From Candidatus Zhuqueibacterota bacterium (lineage in GTDB: Bacteria; Zhuqueibacterota; Zhuqueibacteria; Residuimicrobiales; Oceaniaggregativiventaceae): a DNA stretch of 64,000 nt. Below are positions 50,211 to 60,676 of the stretch, one piece after another. The DNA is taken from positions 25,713 through 89,712 of the forward strand of contig WJMF01000039.1 of assembly GCA_014728085.1 (NCBI GenBank), read 5' to 3'. Position numbers and translations under genes: made by a program. Numbering within the stretch: the first letter of the stretch is position 1; every line of letters starts with the position of its first letter. The notes beneath the pieces are model-generated. The model had not been told where the DNA came from, ran no database searches, and was given only the letters and a program-made list of their open reading frames with translations.

Positions 50211-52700
50211 ATGGTGCAAAAAGAGATCTCAAGCAGAACGTTTCGTTTCATTTCCATGTTTTTTTCTTTGGCTGTTCTCTGTTGTATGGTTTTTGCCGCA
50301 GATGTATACGCCGGAGAAGAAAGAGTCTATTATAACGGTACTCTGAAGGATAATGTCAGGCAGGTCTATTGTCTCAATAAGGGCTGGAGCTATTTGGAGA
50401 ATTCGACGAGTCAGCTCGGTCAGCTCGACGCTTCGGTCCAATGGCAGCAGGTGAATTTACCGCATACCTGGAACCGCTTCGATGCGGTCGATAGCCAACC
50501 CGGTTACCGGCGGGCGGCTGGCTGGTATCGCAAGGAGATTTTCATTCCGAAAAAGCATGACGGTCGGCTGATACTTGCTTTTGAGGGGGTGAACATGCGC
50601 TGTGATGTGTATGTAAACGAACAGCGGGCAGGTGGACATTCAGGCGGTTATGTCGGCTTTGAAATCGATATTACACCCTTTATCGAGCCCGGCAACATGA
50701 ATACATTTGATATTCGTGTCGATAATTCAATCGATCGCAATCTTATTCCCTCGCAGAAATCGGATTTTGTCATATATGGCGGAATCTGTCGAGATGTTTG
50801 GCTGAAGTCAGTTCCCAATGTCTATATAAAGCAGGCGAGAATATCCACACCCCGGGTTGATGCCGAAACGGCCGAATCCGTCATCGATCTGGATATAATC
50901 AATACAACCCCCTCCCCCCAGGCCTTGCGTATTTTGATGACACTTGTCGATGGCAACGGTCAAAAAGTATGGCATCGACAATTCGATCGAACGATTTCCC
51001 CGGACGTTTCCACCACAACAATGGAGCTGCCACTGGTAGAGAAACCAATGCTGTGGTCTCCGGCTCATCCTCATCTCTACACCTTAAAAATTGATCTCAG
51101 GAGTTTGATCGGCCGGGATCAGCTGCAACAGCCGTTTGGGTTTCGCTGGTTTGAATTCAAGGAAGGTGGTCCCTTCTTTCTCAACGGCGAGCGCCTTTTG
51201 CTGCGGGGAACACACCGGCATGAAGAGCACGCCGGATATGGAAATGCCTTGCCGGATTCGCTGCACCGGCGGGATATCAGGATGATTAAGGAGATGGGCG
51301 CCAATTTTATCCGCCTGGGACATTACCCGCAGGATCCCCAGGTCTATCGCGCCTGCGATGAACTCGGTTTGCTGGTGTGGGACGAATTACCCTGGTGTCG
51401 CGGTGGTATGGGGGGTGAGGTCTGGCAGGAAAATACCAGGCGTTTGTTGAAGGAGCAAATACTGCAAAACTACAATCATCCCAGCATTATACTCTGGTCT
51501 TTGGGTAATGAAATATACTGGTTGCCGGATTTTCCCAATGGGGGTGATTCAGAGGCTTTGAATCGCTATCTTGCCGGTTTGAATGAGCTTGTCCATGAGC
51601 TGGACCCTTACCGGCTCACCACCATGCGAAAATATTATGACGGGGCGCACATAACCGATGTGTTTTCACCTTCGATCTGGGCCGGCTGGTACTCGGGTGT
51701 TTATAAAACCTACAAGCAGGCTCTGGAAGAAGCGAGAAAAAAATATCCCCGTTTTATGCATGCAGAGTATGGCGGTTCCAGTCATGTCGGCCGCCATGAG
51801 GAAAATCCCATCACGGGTGAAGGCAGACTGAAAGAGAACGAGTGGGCGGAACAACCCAATATGAGTGGAGTACTCAATGCTTCCAAAATCGGCAACTGGA
51901 ATGAAAATTATATTGTCGACCTGTTCGACTGGCATTTGATGGTCACAGAGCAGCTCGATTGGTTTAGCGGCAATGCGCAGTGGGCGTTTAAGGATTTCGC
52001 CACGCCGTTGAGACCGGAAAATCCGATTCCCTATATCAATCAAAAGGGGCTCGTGGATCGTGCCGGAAATCCCAAAGACGCCTATTATGTATTCAAGAGT
52101 TACTGGACCACAGAACCGCACTTTTGTTACATCGAGTCGCAAAGCTGGCCGGTGCGCAGCGGGCGTGAGGGCAAGCCCAGCGAGGTCTGTGTCTATAGCA
52201 ACTGCGAGGATGTGGAACTGATTTTGAACGGTACGTCTCTGGGCAAAAAAAGCCGTAACATCAGTGATTATCCGGCCACCGGATTTCATTGGCAGGCTGT
52301 GTTTCGTCCCGGCGAAAACGAGCTCATTGCTTTTGGTGGCATTGATGACCGCAGGGTTGCTGCGGACACGCTCTTGTTTACCTATATGACGGAAAAGCCG
52401 GGCAAACCCGATCAATTGTTACTGGGTTCGGAAAAAACAAACGAGGGTTATCTTATCGAAGCAAAAGTCGTTGATAAAAACGGGCGGTTGTGTCTGGATT
52501 TAAATGACCGGATTTATTTCGACCACAACGGTGTCGGACATCTTTATCAAAATTATGGCACGCCGACGCGCAGCAATGTGATAGAATTTGCCAATGGCCG
52601 CGCTGCAATTGAATTCAAATGCACGCGTCCGGGCGAGGCGGTTATTGAAGCGCGGACACAGAACTTTAAAGGCAGCTATCTAAAAATTGACTGTGAATAA
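50211..52700 (+). CDS. Glycoside hydrolase family 2 (beta-galactosidase/beta-glucuronidase-like)
   Basis: Exported enzyme of 829 residues from ATG 50211 (TTG 50196 is a less likely start). A signal peptide covers about 1-33. GH2 architecture is clear: jelly-roll sugar-binding domain (RLILAFEGVNMRCDVYVNEQ), immunoglobulin-like domain, then a TIM barrel with acid/base E434 in SLGNEIYW and nucleophile E519 in HAEYGG. Further C-terminal immunoglobulin-like domains (PSEVCVYSNCEDVELILNG) match the DUF4982-type extension. It cleaves beta-linked galactose, glucuronic acid or mannose from oligosaccharides, most likely in the periplasm or at the cell surface. It leads the operon with the TonB receptor. 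Confidence 0.92.
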   Translation: MVQKEISSRTFRFISMFFSLAVLCCMVFAADVYAGEERVYYNGTLKDNVRQVYCLNKGWSYLENSTSQLGQLDASVQWQQVNLPHTWNRFDAVDSQPGYRRAAGWYRKEIFIPKKHDGRLILAFEGVNMRCDVYVNEQRAGGHSGGYVGFEIDITPFIEPGNMNTFDIRVDNSIDRNLIPSQKSDFVIYGGICRDVWLKSVPNVYIKQARISTPRVDAETAESVIDLDIINTTPSPQALRILMTLVDGNGQKVWHRQFDRTISPDVSTTTMELPLVEKPMLWSPAHPHLYTLKIDLRSLIGRDQLQQPFGFRWFEFKEGGPFFLNGERLLLRGTHRHEEHAGYGNALPDSLHRRDIRMIKEMGANFIRLGHYPQDPQVYRACDELGLLVWDELPWCRGGMGGEVWQENTRRLLKEQILQNYNHPSIILWSLGNEIYWLPDFPNGGDSEALNRYLAGLNELVHELDPYRLTTMRKYYDGAHITDVFSPSIWAGWYSGVYKTYKQALEEARKKYPRFMHAEYGGSSHVGRHEENPITGEGRLKENEWAEQPNMSGVLNASKIGNWNENYIVDLFDWHLMVTEQLDWFSGNAQWAFKDFATPLRPENPIPYINQKGLVDRAGNPKDAYYVFKSYWTTEPHFCYIESQSWPVRSGREGKPSEVCVYSNCEDVELILNGTSLGKKSRNISDYPATGFHWQAVFRPGENELIAFGGIDDRRVAADTLLFTYMTEKPGKPDQLLLGSEKTNEGYLIEAKVVDKNGRLCLDLNDRIYFDHNGVGHLYQNYGTPTRSNVIEFANGRAAIEFKCTRPGEAVIEARTQNFKGSYLKIDCE

Positions 52701-52739
52701 AAAGAACATTAATTTTTCGACCAAGTGAGGAGATGTTTA

Positions 52740-55673
52740 ATGAAAGCAATGAAGATAAGATGGTTGTTTGTTCTTCTTGTCCTGATACTTGGGGTTCACT
52801 TTTTGTTCGCCGGAACGACGGGTAAAATCGCTGGTAAAGTGGTCGATAGTGAAACCGGAGAGGTGCTGGCAGGGGCAAATGTGATCATTACCCAAATTTG
52901 GTCCAAAAATGAGCCCATTGAGCTGGACAATCCCATGGGAGCGGCAACCAATCTGGATGGCCAATACTTTATCATCAACATACCGCCGGCGAGTTATAGC
53001 GTCAAAGTCTCATATATGGGCTACCGGCCCGAGGTGAGAGAACGGGTATTGGTACGTGTCGACAAAACAACGCGTCTCAATTTTGAGTTGATGCCACAGG
53101 CGCTGGAAGGAGAAGCGGTCACGGTAACCGCCTACTCCGAGGATGTGGTGCAACCGGACTTGACTGCCACGCGAAAAACCTATGATGTGCCTGATATTCA
53201 GGATGATGTCGGAATTTCCGATATCACCGATATTCTCGATCTTCAGTCCGAAGTGGTGGGCGAGCACTTTCGCGGCGGCCGTGCGGGTGAAGCAAGGTAT
53301 TTACTGGCCGGTGCGGCTATTGTCAATCCTTTAACCAATGAAAGAGCTTTTAATCCCGATGTCAGCGGTTTGCAACAGGTAGAGGTTTATACGAGCGGTT
53401 TCTCCGCCGAATATGGTAACGCCCAGTCTGGTGTGGTAAATATGGTCACCAAGGAGGGTAAAAGCCGATGGACATCACGGGTTGAATTCTCTTTTACTGT
53501 GCCGTATTACAAAGTCTGGGAACAGCGCTTCAATGAAGATGGCTCTGCTTATTATCAGGGGGGATCTCCCTATTCGCCTGAAAATCTCGATTATTACAAT
53601 ATGCTCATCGATACCACAGAATGGCTCAAGGAAAATCCCACACAGCCGGGCAAGCCTTTATTCGATGAAGGTTTTGGATTCGGCCCCAGATACCTTCCTG
53701 TGAGTGAATGGTTGAGTCGCTGGCCACCTCCTTCTGATGCTGAAAAACGCCGTGATTCTCTAAAAATCGCCTCATTATCACGCGTTCAGTGGTTGATGGC
53801 CCATCGCGAGGTAGGTATGGAATATGACGATGATGTCGATTATGAACTGACGCTATCGACGGGTGGACCGATTTCCAAGAATATGAGATTATTTTTTGCT
53901 ATGAGCCAGGACATTGAACAAGAGATCATACCCACACCCTATCCGCAACAGAACCGCCAGCTTATGAGCAATCTTACCTACAATATGGGACTGAATAATA
54001 AATTTAAATTCAATTTTATCTATGACCGTGAATTTGACCAAAGCGGCTACTGGAGACGCATTTTATTCGACCGTGAATTGAGTATGTCCAAGGAAATCAA
54101 TACTTCCTTTCAATACGGGGTTGAATGGAATCATATTTTCAACAATTCCACCTTTATGGATGTTAAGATGAATTTACTTGATCTCGATTCAGAGGAGCGT
54201 ATTGAATTGATGGCAGAAGATGAGTTTGTCGTCGATTATGCCAAGAGCAGTAATTGGGTCGACTATAATGGCCCGCCTTATTTACGTGTCGGGCGGGCGG
54301 AGGATGACAAGGGAGATGTTAAAACCCGCACCTATAACCTTCAAGGCAGCCTGACCAGTCAGGTGAATCAGAGCAATCTGCTGAAAACAGGAATTCAATT
54401 CTCTTTTTATGATCTGGATGTGGATCGCAAAGAAAATACCTATAGCTATGGGAATTACCGCGATGTCGAGTTTGCGAAACAGCCCTACGAAGGTGCTCTT
54501 TATATCCAGGATAAAATGGAATTCGAGGGATTGATCGCAAATGTCGGTTTGCGTCTTGATTTTTACAACTTTAATACCGAATATTTTGCGGATCAATTTT
54601 CGCCGCTGAGAAATCCGGAATTTACTGCAGAAGAAAATGTCGCCTATTACAATCGTGAAAGAGCGGCAAAAGAAAGGGCTGAAGTGTCCTACAAGCTGGA
54701 GCCGCGAATTGGTATCTCCTTTCCGATTTCGGAACAGACCGTATTCCATCTGAATTACGGAACGTTCATGCAGAGGCCGGCTTTTAATCAGATTTTGTTC
54801 AATCAAATCACCATCAATAATGACATTGAAGCGATCGGAAACCCCCGTCTCGAGCCTGAAATTACAAACTCTTATGATATCGGGATTGTCAACTCTTTTC
54901 CGTGGGGATTTAATCTGGATTTGAGTGCTTATTACAAAGATGTGAGGAATCTCATTGAAACGGCATATTATATCGATGAACAACAGACCGAGTACCGCAC
55001 TTTTGTTAACCGTGATTATGCTGATATTAAAGGATTTCATGTCGACCTGGAAAGACGGCGCGGTAGTCTTCGCGGCTATATTCGCTACAACTGGGAAGCG
55101 GCGACCGGTAAGAGCAGCAATGCCTTTAACGCTCCGGTAACCTTTTTCGAAACCCCGGATCCCAAATACGGTTATACCGAATTGCCCGATCCTGAAGATG
55201 TCTATCTTGATTTTGACCGCACCCACAAGATTGTTATTCAACTCAAATACCGTACTCCCTCTTCAGGATGGTTTTCTATCTTTGGGTTCAGGCCCCTGTC
55301 GAATTTGAGTCTTAGCGGAACCTACCGCATCATGTCAGGCCGTCCCTATACCTGGGATGAAACCGGTAAAGGATTGCGCTACAATCAGCGAACACCATGG
55401 GAAAAGAATCTGAGAATGCGGCTTCAGAAACAGCTGGAATATAAAAACACCAACTTTTTACTCTATGTTGAAGGATACAATTTGCTCAATGAGATTAGAT
55501 GGCATTATTCCCGCACCTTTACCAGCGGTCAGGAGGCTTATACGCGTTGGCATACCGATCGCAGAGAGGTCTTAACTTATAAGGAATATGCACCTTATAT
55601 AACCAGTCAGGAGCTCTATCTTTTGAACAATGAACCCAGGCATTTTCGTATTGGTTGTGTGATTGAATATTAA
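52740..55673 (+). CDS. TonB-dependent receptor with carboxypeptidase-regulatory N-domain
   Basis: Outer-membrane transporter of about 977 residues from ATG 52740, set by GAGGAG upstream. Signal peptide, then a CarboxypepD_reg-like domain (GKIAGKVVDSETGEVLAGAN), a plug (about 140-240, ending SAEYGNAQSGVVNMVTKEG) and a 22-stranded barrel ending in FRIGCVIEY. The layout is SusC-like, but no SusD homologue follows; the next gene is a T9SS-type cargo instead. It would import large oligosaccharides using TonB-ExbBD energy. Confidence 0.92.
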   Translation: MKAMKIRWLFVLLVLILGVHFLFAGTTGKIAGKVVDSETGEVLAGANVIITQIWSKNEPIELDNPMGAATNLDGQYFIINIPPASYSVKVSYMGYRPEVRERVLVRVDKTTRLNFELMPQALEGEAVTVTAYSEDVVQPDLTATRKTYDVPDIQDDVGISDITDILDLQSEVVGEHFRGGRAGEARYLLAGAAIVNPLTNERAFNPDVSGLQQVEVYTSGFSAEYGNAQSGVVNMVTKEGKSRWTSRVEFSFTVPYYKVWEQRFNEDGSAYYQGGSPYSPENLDYYNMLIDTTEWLKENPTQPGKPLFDEGFGFGPRYLPVSEWLSRWPPPSDAEKRRDSLKIASLSRVQWLMAHREVGMEYDDDVDYELTLSTGGPISKNMRLFFAMSQDIEQEIIPTPYPQQNRQLMSNLTYNMGLNNKFKFNFIYDREFDQSGYWRRILFDRELSMSKEINTSFQYGVEWNHIFNNSTFMDVKMNLLDLDSEERIELMAEDEFVVDYAKSSNWVDYNGPPYLRVGRAEDDKGDVKTRTYNLQGSLTSQVNQSNLLKTGIQFSFYDLDVDRKENTYSYGNYRDVEFAKQPYEGALYIQDKMEFEGLIANVGLRLDFYNFNTEYFADQFSPLRNPEFTAEENVAYYNRERAAKERAEVSYKLEPRIGISFPISEQTVFHLNYGTFMQRPAFNQILFNQITINNDIEAIGNPRLEPEITNSYDIGIVNSFPWGFNLDLSAYYKDVRNLIETAYYIDEQQTEYRTFVNRDYADIKGFHVDLERRRGSLRGYIRYNWEAATGKSSNAFNAPVTFFETPDPKYGYTELPDPEDVYLDFDRTHKIVIQLKYRTPSSGWFSIFGFRPLSNLSLSGTYRIMSGRPYTWDETGKGLRYNQRTPWEKNLRMRLQKQLEYKNTNFLLYVEGYNLLNEIRWHYSRTFTSGQEAYTRWHTDRREVLTYKEYAPYITSQELYLLNNEPRHFRIGCVIEY

Positions 55674-55696
55674 TTCAAGATTTGGAGTATGTTAAT

Positions 55697-58039
55697 ATGC
55701 GAACAACTCAAAATTATTTTATCTGCTTTATCATTGTATTGATGTTGAACGTGGTCTTGTATTCACAGGTCAAGGATTACCGCATTCATGACCGGGGTAT
55801 GCTACATGAGACCGTTTTCAATACCGGTGAAATCGGTAGAGCGTGGCAAACCGGGGAAGCGGGAAATCAAACCAGCGTGCCGCTAATGGAATGGCCTTCC
55901 CGTTCCGCGACAATTGTCAATGGTATAGAGTACAGCGGTCAACACAATCTTTTGGGTGCCGGTGTCTATATCGGCGCCAATCTGGATGGGTTGCCCGGGG
56001 AGGATAATCGTCTCTTTGCGCTCTGCGGCGCTGTCGGATCGAGCAGTCCGGAAAAGGTCTTCAACCGCTGGAGTTTTCCGCTGTCGATAGATGAAGTGGA
56101 AAATTTTCCCGTCCTTGCTGACGGCACGGTCAATCCGGACTATAATCCGAATGAAGCGGAAGAGATCATTACCGCCAGCTGGGGTACTCCCGTAGGGATC
56201 ACGGTGACGCGAACTTCCCGTGCCTGGAGTTTTCCCGATTATGATGACTTTATCATTTATGAATATATGTTCGAATACACCGGTGATACCGATGGAAAGA
56301 CCAATACCATTGAACAAACCACAACGCTTAAAGATGTGATGGTTTGTTTCAATTATGGATTTGCTCCGTCTATGTACGGATTTCAGCGTTGGTATCAGGA
56401 ATGGAAATACGAGCAGGGAATCTACCGTGGCGATTTACGCAATTTTTGGGATGCGGAATACTGGCTGAGCTGGAATCTTAATCTCAAAATGAACGTCACT
56501 GAAGACATCATGGCCAAACCGGAACCCAATAAGGATCTGTTTCTGGAATTTGCCGAGACCGGCAAGAATGGTGGTGGCTTGTGCAGTCCACAGGCACCTG
56601 GATGGGCGGTTCTTTACTATGATACAAATCATCTCGCAAAGGTGGTGCCGGCGGCGCTCGAAGATACGGCGGCGGTGCTGGGTTTGGAGAATGAATCGGA
56701 AACGGCGCAACAGGGGCGGATTCGCTCGACCACGGTGTTTGCAGAGAATTATGATCCCAACATTCATCACTTTGCGTTCAAAAACGAGCTGCCGGATGAT
56801 CAGGGAAACTATGATTATACCTGGTATTTTGAAGTGGATGAAAATTTTCATATGAAACAGCCCTGGTGTAACAAGGTGAGTACGGGAAACACCAACAGCC
56901 AGAAAATGATGCATGAAAAGGACCCTTTTAATCCGGTAACGCGCTGGAGCGGGGTCTACAAATTGCGCAGTACCACCTGGGCAGATCCGCCGGACCCTGA
57001 ACATCGCTGGATCGGCAGAGCGGCTTTTAATTACCGGCAAACGGCGGATGCCGGTATGCGATTAATAACCTTTGGTCCTTATACGCTCGAGCCCGGCGAT
57101 AAAATCGAGTTTTCAATTGCTGAAGTCATCGGCTATGGCGCAGAGCCGGGTAAACGGGTTGAGGGAGGCAGTAAAACGGATCAGTGGTCCTATGTTCCCA
57201 GCTGGAACCGTCCTGTGGTCATCAATGGCGAAACCCTGACCGAGCGCTATATTGATGATTTTGGATATCCGGATTATGTCAACTCGGATGTTGTAACGGT
57301 TCACGATGTAACCCGCAAGGCATTCGAAGCTTATCTCGGTTATGAACCGGCCGCGCCGGTCTGGCCTGAAGATCATCCAAGAGACGGGGTTTACAGCCTG
57401 CCATCGCCACCCCCGCCGGCGCCCGCTCTTTTTATTCAAAATACACCGGATGCAAGAATTCGTCTCAACTGGAAGCCGGATCAGGAAAATTTCCCCTATC
57501 TGCAAAGTACTATTTCAAAATACTATATTTACCGCAGCGTTGCCGGAATGGGGCCATGGGCCATTATCGATAGCCTCGATGTCGGACAAGCCATGAATCA
57601 GGAGGGTCTGTACGAATATATCGATGAAGATATCTCCTTCAGCGTCGGCGATACCAGATTTTATGCCATCTCTTCCGTGGATGAAAACGGCAGGCAAAGC
57701 AGCAAGTCCAATGCAACCTTTTGGCAAAAAAACATCCGTTCCGTAGAGAAAATGGACAAAGTTTATGTTGTGCCCAATCCTTTTATGGAGAGATCCGGGT
57801 TTCAGGGATTGCCGGAGGAAACGCTGGGATTTTACGGTTTACCGGCAAAATGTACCATTCGGATCTACTCTTATGCCGGTCAATTGGTCGATGTCATCGA
57901 ACACGATCAGCCTGTCTATTCAACCAATAAAACCCAGGTTACCCTGAATCATCAGGAAATGGCATCCGGCATTTATTTTTATGTCGTTACGACACCTGAT
58001 GGGGATCGGGCAAGCGGTAAATTCATTATTATGAAATAA
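55697..58039 (+). CDS. Large surface protein with T9SS C-terminal sorting domain
   Basis: A 780-residue exported protein (signal about 1-24) that I cannot assign to a family. The main body contains Trp/Tyr-rich beta segments (GVYIGANLDGLPGEDNRLFA; DYDDFIIYEYMFEYTGDTDG), a fibronectin-III-like domain near 600-690 (IRLNWKPDQENF; YYIYRSVAGMGPWAIID) and a type A sorting domain (about 695-780: KVYVVPNPF, IRIYSYAGQLVDVIE, MASGIYFYVVTTPDG, then KFIIMK). Its place directly after the TonB receptor is where SusD would be, so it may be a glycan-binding surface partner. ATG 55697 is chosen over TTG 55682. Confidence 0.78.
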   Translation: MRTTQNYFICFIIVLMLNVVLYSQVKDYRIHDRGMLHETVFNTGEIGRAWQTGEAGNQTSVPLMEWPSRSATIVNGIEYSGQHNLLGAGVYIGANLDGLPGEDNRLFALCGAVGSSSPEKVFNRWSFPLSIDEVENFPVLADGTVNPDYNPNEAEEIITASWGTPVGITVTRTSRAWSFPDYDDFIIYEYMFEYTGDTDGKTNTIEQTTTLKDVMVCFNYGFAPSMYGFQRWYQEWKYEQGIYRGDLRNFWDAEYWLSWNLNLKMNVTEDIMAKPEPNKDLFLEFAETGKNGGGLCSPQAPGWAVLYYDTNHLAKVVPAALEDTAAVLGLENESETAQQGRIRSTTVFAENYDPNIHHFAFKNELPDDQGNYDYTWYFEVDENFHMKQPWCNKVSTGNTNSQKMMHEKDPFNPVTRWSGVYKLRSTTWADPPDPEHRWIGRAAFNYRQTADAGMRLITFGPYTLEPGDKIEFSIAEVIGYGAEPGKRVEGGSKTDQWSYVPSWNRPVVINGETLTERYIDDFGYPDYVNSDVVTVHDVTRKAFEAYLGYEPAAPVWPEDHPRDGVYSLPSPPPPAPALFIQNTPDARIRLNWKPDQENFPYLQSTISKYYIYRSVAGMGPWAIIDSLDVGQAMNQEGLYEYIDEDISFSVGDTRFYAISSVDENGRQSSKSNATFWQKNIRSVEKMDKVYVVPNPFMERSGFQGLPEETLGFYGLPAKCTIRIYSYAGQLVDVIEHDQPVYSTNKTQVTLNHQEMASGIYFYVVTTPDGDRASGKFIIMK

Positions 58040-58055
58040 ATGTGGAGAATGGTTT

Positions 58056-59039
58056 ATGGCACGCTTTAACCATATAAAATTAACGATCATTTTTATCCTG
58101 ATCAGCTCATTTTTAACGGGGGGACAGCTCTTTGCTTTCAAAAAGGTGGGAGTGACCTCATTTCAGTTTTTAAAAGTCATGCCCGGTGCACGTTCTACGG
58201 CTTTGGGCGAAGCCTATTCTTCGCTTGCTATCGGTGCTGATGCAATGTTCTGGAATCCGGCTATGCTGACTCAACAGGATCGTTTTTCAGCTGCTCTTTC
58301 TGATGTTGACTGGTTTCTCGATACCGGTCAAAGATCGTTTTCAGCCTCTTACTCGTATAATGGTATTTGGGCCATAGGGATCATGGGCATGTACGCGGAT
58401 TATGGTGAGATAGAGGTTACAACGGTCGAACAATTGAAACCCCTTGCCGATGGTTATAATCCGGGTCTGACCGGCGAAATTATCAACCCCGGCGCCAATG
58501 TGCTGGGGATTGGGTTTGCCCGCATGCTGACCAACAAGTTTTCTTTTGGTGTTACCGCAAAATATGCGACTGAAAATATGGACGTCAAGCAAAAGTCCGT
58601 ACTCATGTTTGATGGCGGTATTTTTTATAACACAGGCTGGCGCAGCATTAAATTAGCCGCAACACTCCGACATTTTGGACCGAAAGTCGAATACTATGAT
58701 AAATCCTATCCGTTGCCGCAAACGATGAATATCGGTATTTCCGCCCTTTTCGTTTCTCCCGAAAATAATTTGTTCCTGACCACGACCAACCAATCTTTGC
58801 TCTTTTCTTTCGATATCGTCCAGCCGCGTGATTACGACCAGCAATATAATTTTGGCATGGAGTACGCTTTTGCCGATCTTTTCTTTTTCCGCGGTGGCTA
58901 TAAAGTCAACTATGACTCTGCAGGACTTTGCCTCGGATTTGGACTCAAATACAAGATTATTAAAGTGGATTATTCCTATAATGATTACGGCGACTATTTG
59001 GGCGATATAAACCGGTTCTCTGTTGGATTTGAATTCTAA
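58056..59039 (+). CDS. PorV/PorQ-like outer-membrane barrel
   Basis: A 327-residue protein with a signal peptide and a C-terminal aromatic end (FSVGFEF). The N-terminal segment GARSTALGEAYSSLAIGADAMFWNPAML is the hallmark of the PorV/PorQ (UPF0164) group, which serves the type IX secretion system by shuttling cargo, and is related to FadL barrels. Linked to two T9SS cargo genes, it could be a dedicated secretion partner of this locus. A general porin role cannot be excluded. Confidence 0.82.
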   Translation: MARFNHIKLTIIFILISSFLTGGQLFAFKKVGVTSFQFLKVMPGARSTALGEAYSSLAIGADAMFWNPAMLTQQDRFSAALSDVDWFLDTGQRSFSASYSYNGIWAIGIMGMYADYGEIEVTTVEQLKPLADGYNPGLTGEIINPGANVLGIGFARMLTNKFSFGVTAKYATENMDVKQKSVLMFDGGIFYNTGWRSIKLAATLRHFGPKVEYYDKSYPLPQTMNIGISALFVSPENNLFLTTTNQSLLFSFDIVQPRDYDQQYNFGMEYAFADLFFFRGGYKVNYDSAGLCLGFGLKYKIIKVDYSYNDYGDYLGDINRFSVGFEF

Positions 59040-59059
59040 ATAGTTGAGGAGAAATCAAT

Positions 59060-60601
59060 ATGTTTATTTCCTTGTTTCATTATAACCGATTGAATCTCAA
59101 TATCCTCATCGCTTTTATTGCGTTGTTTGTGTTTTCATCGGCATGGTCACAGCACCGCGGCGACGATTTGGCTTTCCAGGGGATTTCAGAGATCCGGGAC
59201 TATGACGTTAAAGCGATAGCTATGGGCAACGCCTTTACGTCAATGTCGGGTGAGCTTGCATCGCTATATTATAATCCTGCGGGATTATCGGCTATAGAGA
59301 ATTTTGCGTTTTCCGTGTCGGTAAACAATTACGGCAAGAAATGGCATGAAAATCAGGAATATCGTCCCAATCGCCTTTTTGTTACACTGCCTTTTTACCT
59401 GGAAGGCCTGTATACGCCGGATCCGGCGAATATCGATCCTTTAACGGGTCTGCCGATATGGGATGATGAACTCGCCATCGATACCTCCTATCAGGTACGG
59501 TTGCCCGATACCGGGCTGGAGCCATTTAGTGGAGAAGCAGCGGATTGGGTGCAGGAGAAGAATGGATTTGCACTTAATTCCATTGCCATTGCTTATCCCT
59601 TTCGGGTAATGAATAAAAAAATGACCATATCAGCTGCTTATAAGAATGATTTCAATGTCTTGGATTTTGATCGTAATGACACCTATCTCGATCCCCATTT
59701 GGGATACACCAGGTACAATATGCCTGAAAGAGTAACAGGACTGGATACCGTTCGCGTGGATTGGTACCGATTTTTACGTCAACGAACCGGAGATTTACAA
59801 AGTGGTAGAATCGGCTTTGGCCTTGCATTCAGCAAACGGCTTCATCTGGGTATGGGATTGAATTTGCTCAGGGGGGAAAGCGAAGATCGCCAATATCTCA
59901 ACAAGTATGGCTACTTTGATCTGGCGGATCAAAACAGCTTTCGCTTTGGATTTGACAGTCTAAAGACCCAATACTCGGGTTCCTCAACTTTTTCCGCAAT
60001 ATCGGCGACGATTGGCGGCATATACAATTTTGATGATTTTTCAATTGGGATTAATATTCTACTACCCCGTACCATAAGCCGTGAATGGGAATATACCCAA
60101 ACAATCACGGACAGTGCCGGTTCTGCAGTTACAACAACATCCGGTGAAGATAAGGCAAAATTGCCGGCACAATACAGTCTTGGTTTTCATCTGACTCCGA
60201 CATCGAGTTTTCTATTTTCTTTTGATTATCAGTTTACCCATTATAGTGCATCCGAATTTGAATTTGCCGACAATCATACGGATACGACTCATAATGCCTG
60301 GATGGATCAGCATATTCTGCGATTTGGTGCCGGCGTAAAACTTTCATCGGCTTTAACCCTGATGGCCGGATATCAATATCTACCCCAGACTTTTCTGCCG
60401 GATGGATCCGCTTTTAAGGACAGAGGTCCAGCCGCCAACAGTTACAGTATGGGCCTCAGTCTTGAACTTTTCGATATGGGACGCCTTGATGTCGCCTATG
60501 AAATCCGAAGGCTCAAATATTATGATCAATATATGAGCAATATTAATTATAACGTAATCAACCTGGATAATTTATCGATCGGCTATACCTATATCTTTTA
60601 A
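59060..60601 (+). CDS. PorV/FadL-family outer-membrane protein, second copy
   Basis: A 513-residue barrel with signal peptide and a segment homologous to the previous gene (KAIAMGNAFTSMSGELASLYYNPAGLSAI). The longer extracellular parts and the closing LSIGYTYIF fit OmpP1/FadL/TodX-type transporters or a PorV relative. It starts 20 bp after the previous stop with GAGGAG upstream. It may aid secretion or passage of hydrophobic or oligosaccharide products. Confidence 0.82.
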   Translation: MFISLFHYNRLNLNILIAFIALFVFSSAWSQHRGDDLAFQGISEIRDYDVKAIAMGNAFTSMSGELASLYYNPAGLSAIENFAFSVSVNNYGKKWHENQEYRPNRLFVTLPFYLEGLYTPDPANIDPLTGLPIWDDELAIDTSYQVRLPDTGLEPFSGEAADWVQEKNGFALNSIAIAYPFRVMNKKMTISAAYKNDFNVLDFDRNDTYLDPHLGYTRYNMPERVTGLDTVRVDWYRFLRQRTGDLQSGRIGFGLAFSKRLHLGMGLNLLRGESEDRQYLNKYGYFDLADQNSFRFGFDSLKTQYSGSSTFSAISATIGGIYNFDDFSIGINILLPRTISREWEYTQTITDSAGSAVTTTSGEDKAKLPAQYSLGFHLTPTSSFLFSFDYQFTHYSASEFEFADNHTDTTHNAWMDQHILRFGAGVKLSSALTLMAGYQYLPQTFLPDGSAFKDRGPAANSYSMGLSLELFDMGRLDVAYEIRRLKYYDQYMSNINYNVINLDNLSIGYTYIF

Positions 60602-60676
60602 CAAAAGGGAGGTGATAAGAAGGGACAAGCGTATTAACTGTCGTTTTAGGATGATAAAAAAAAAGGAGAAAAAATC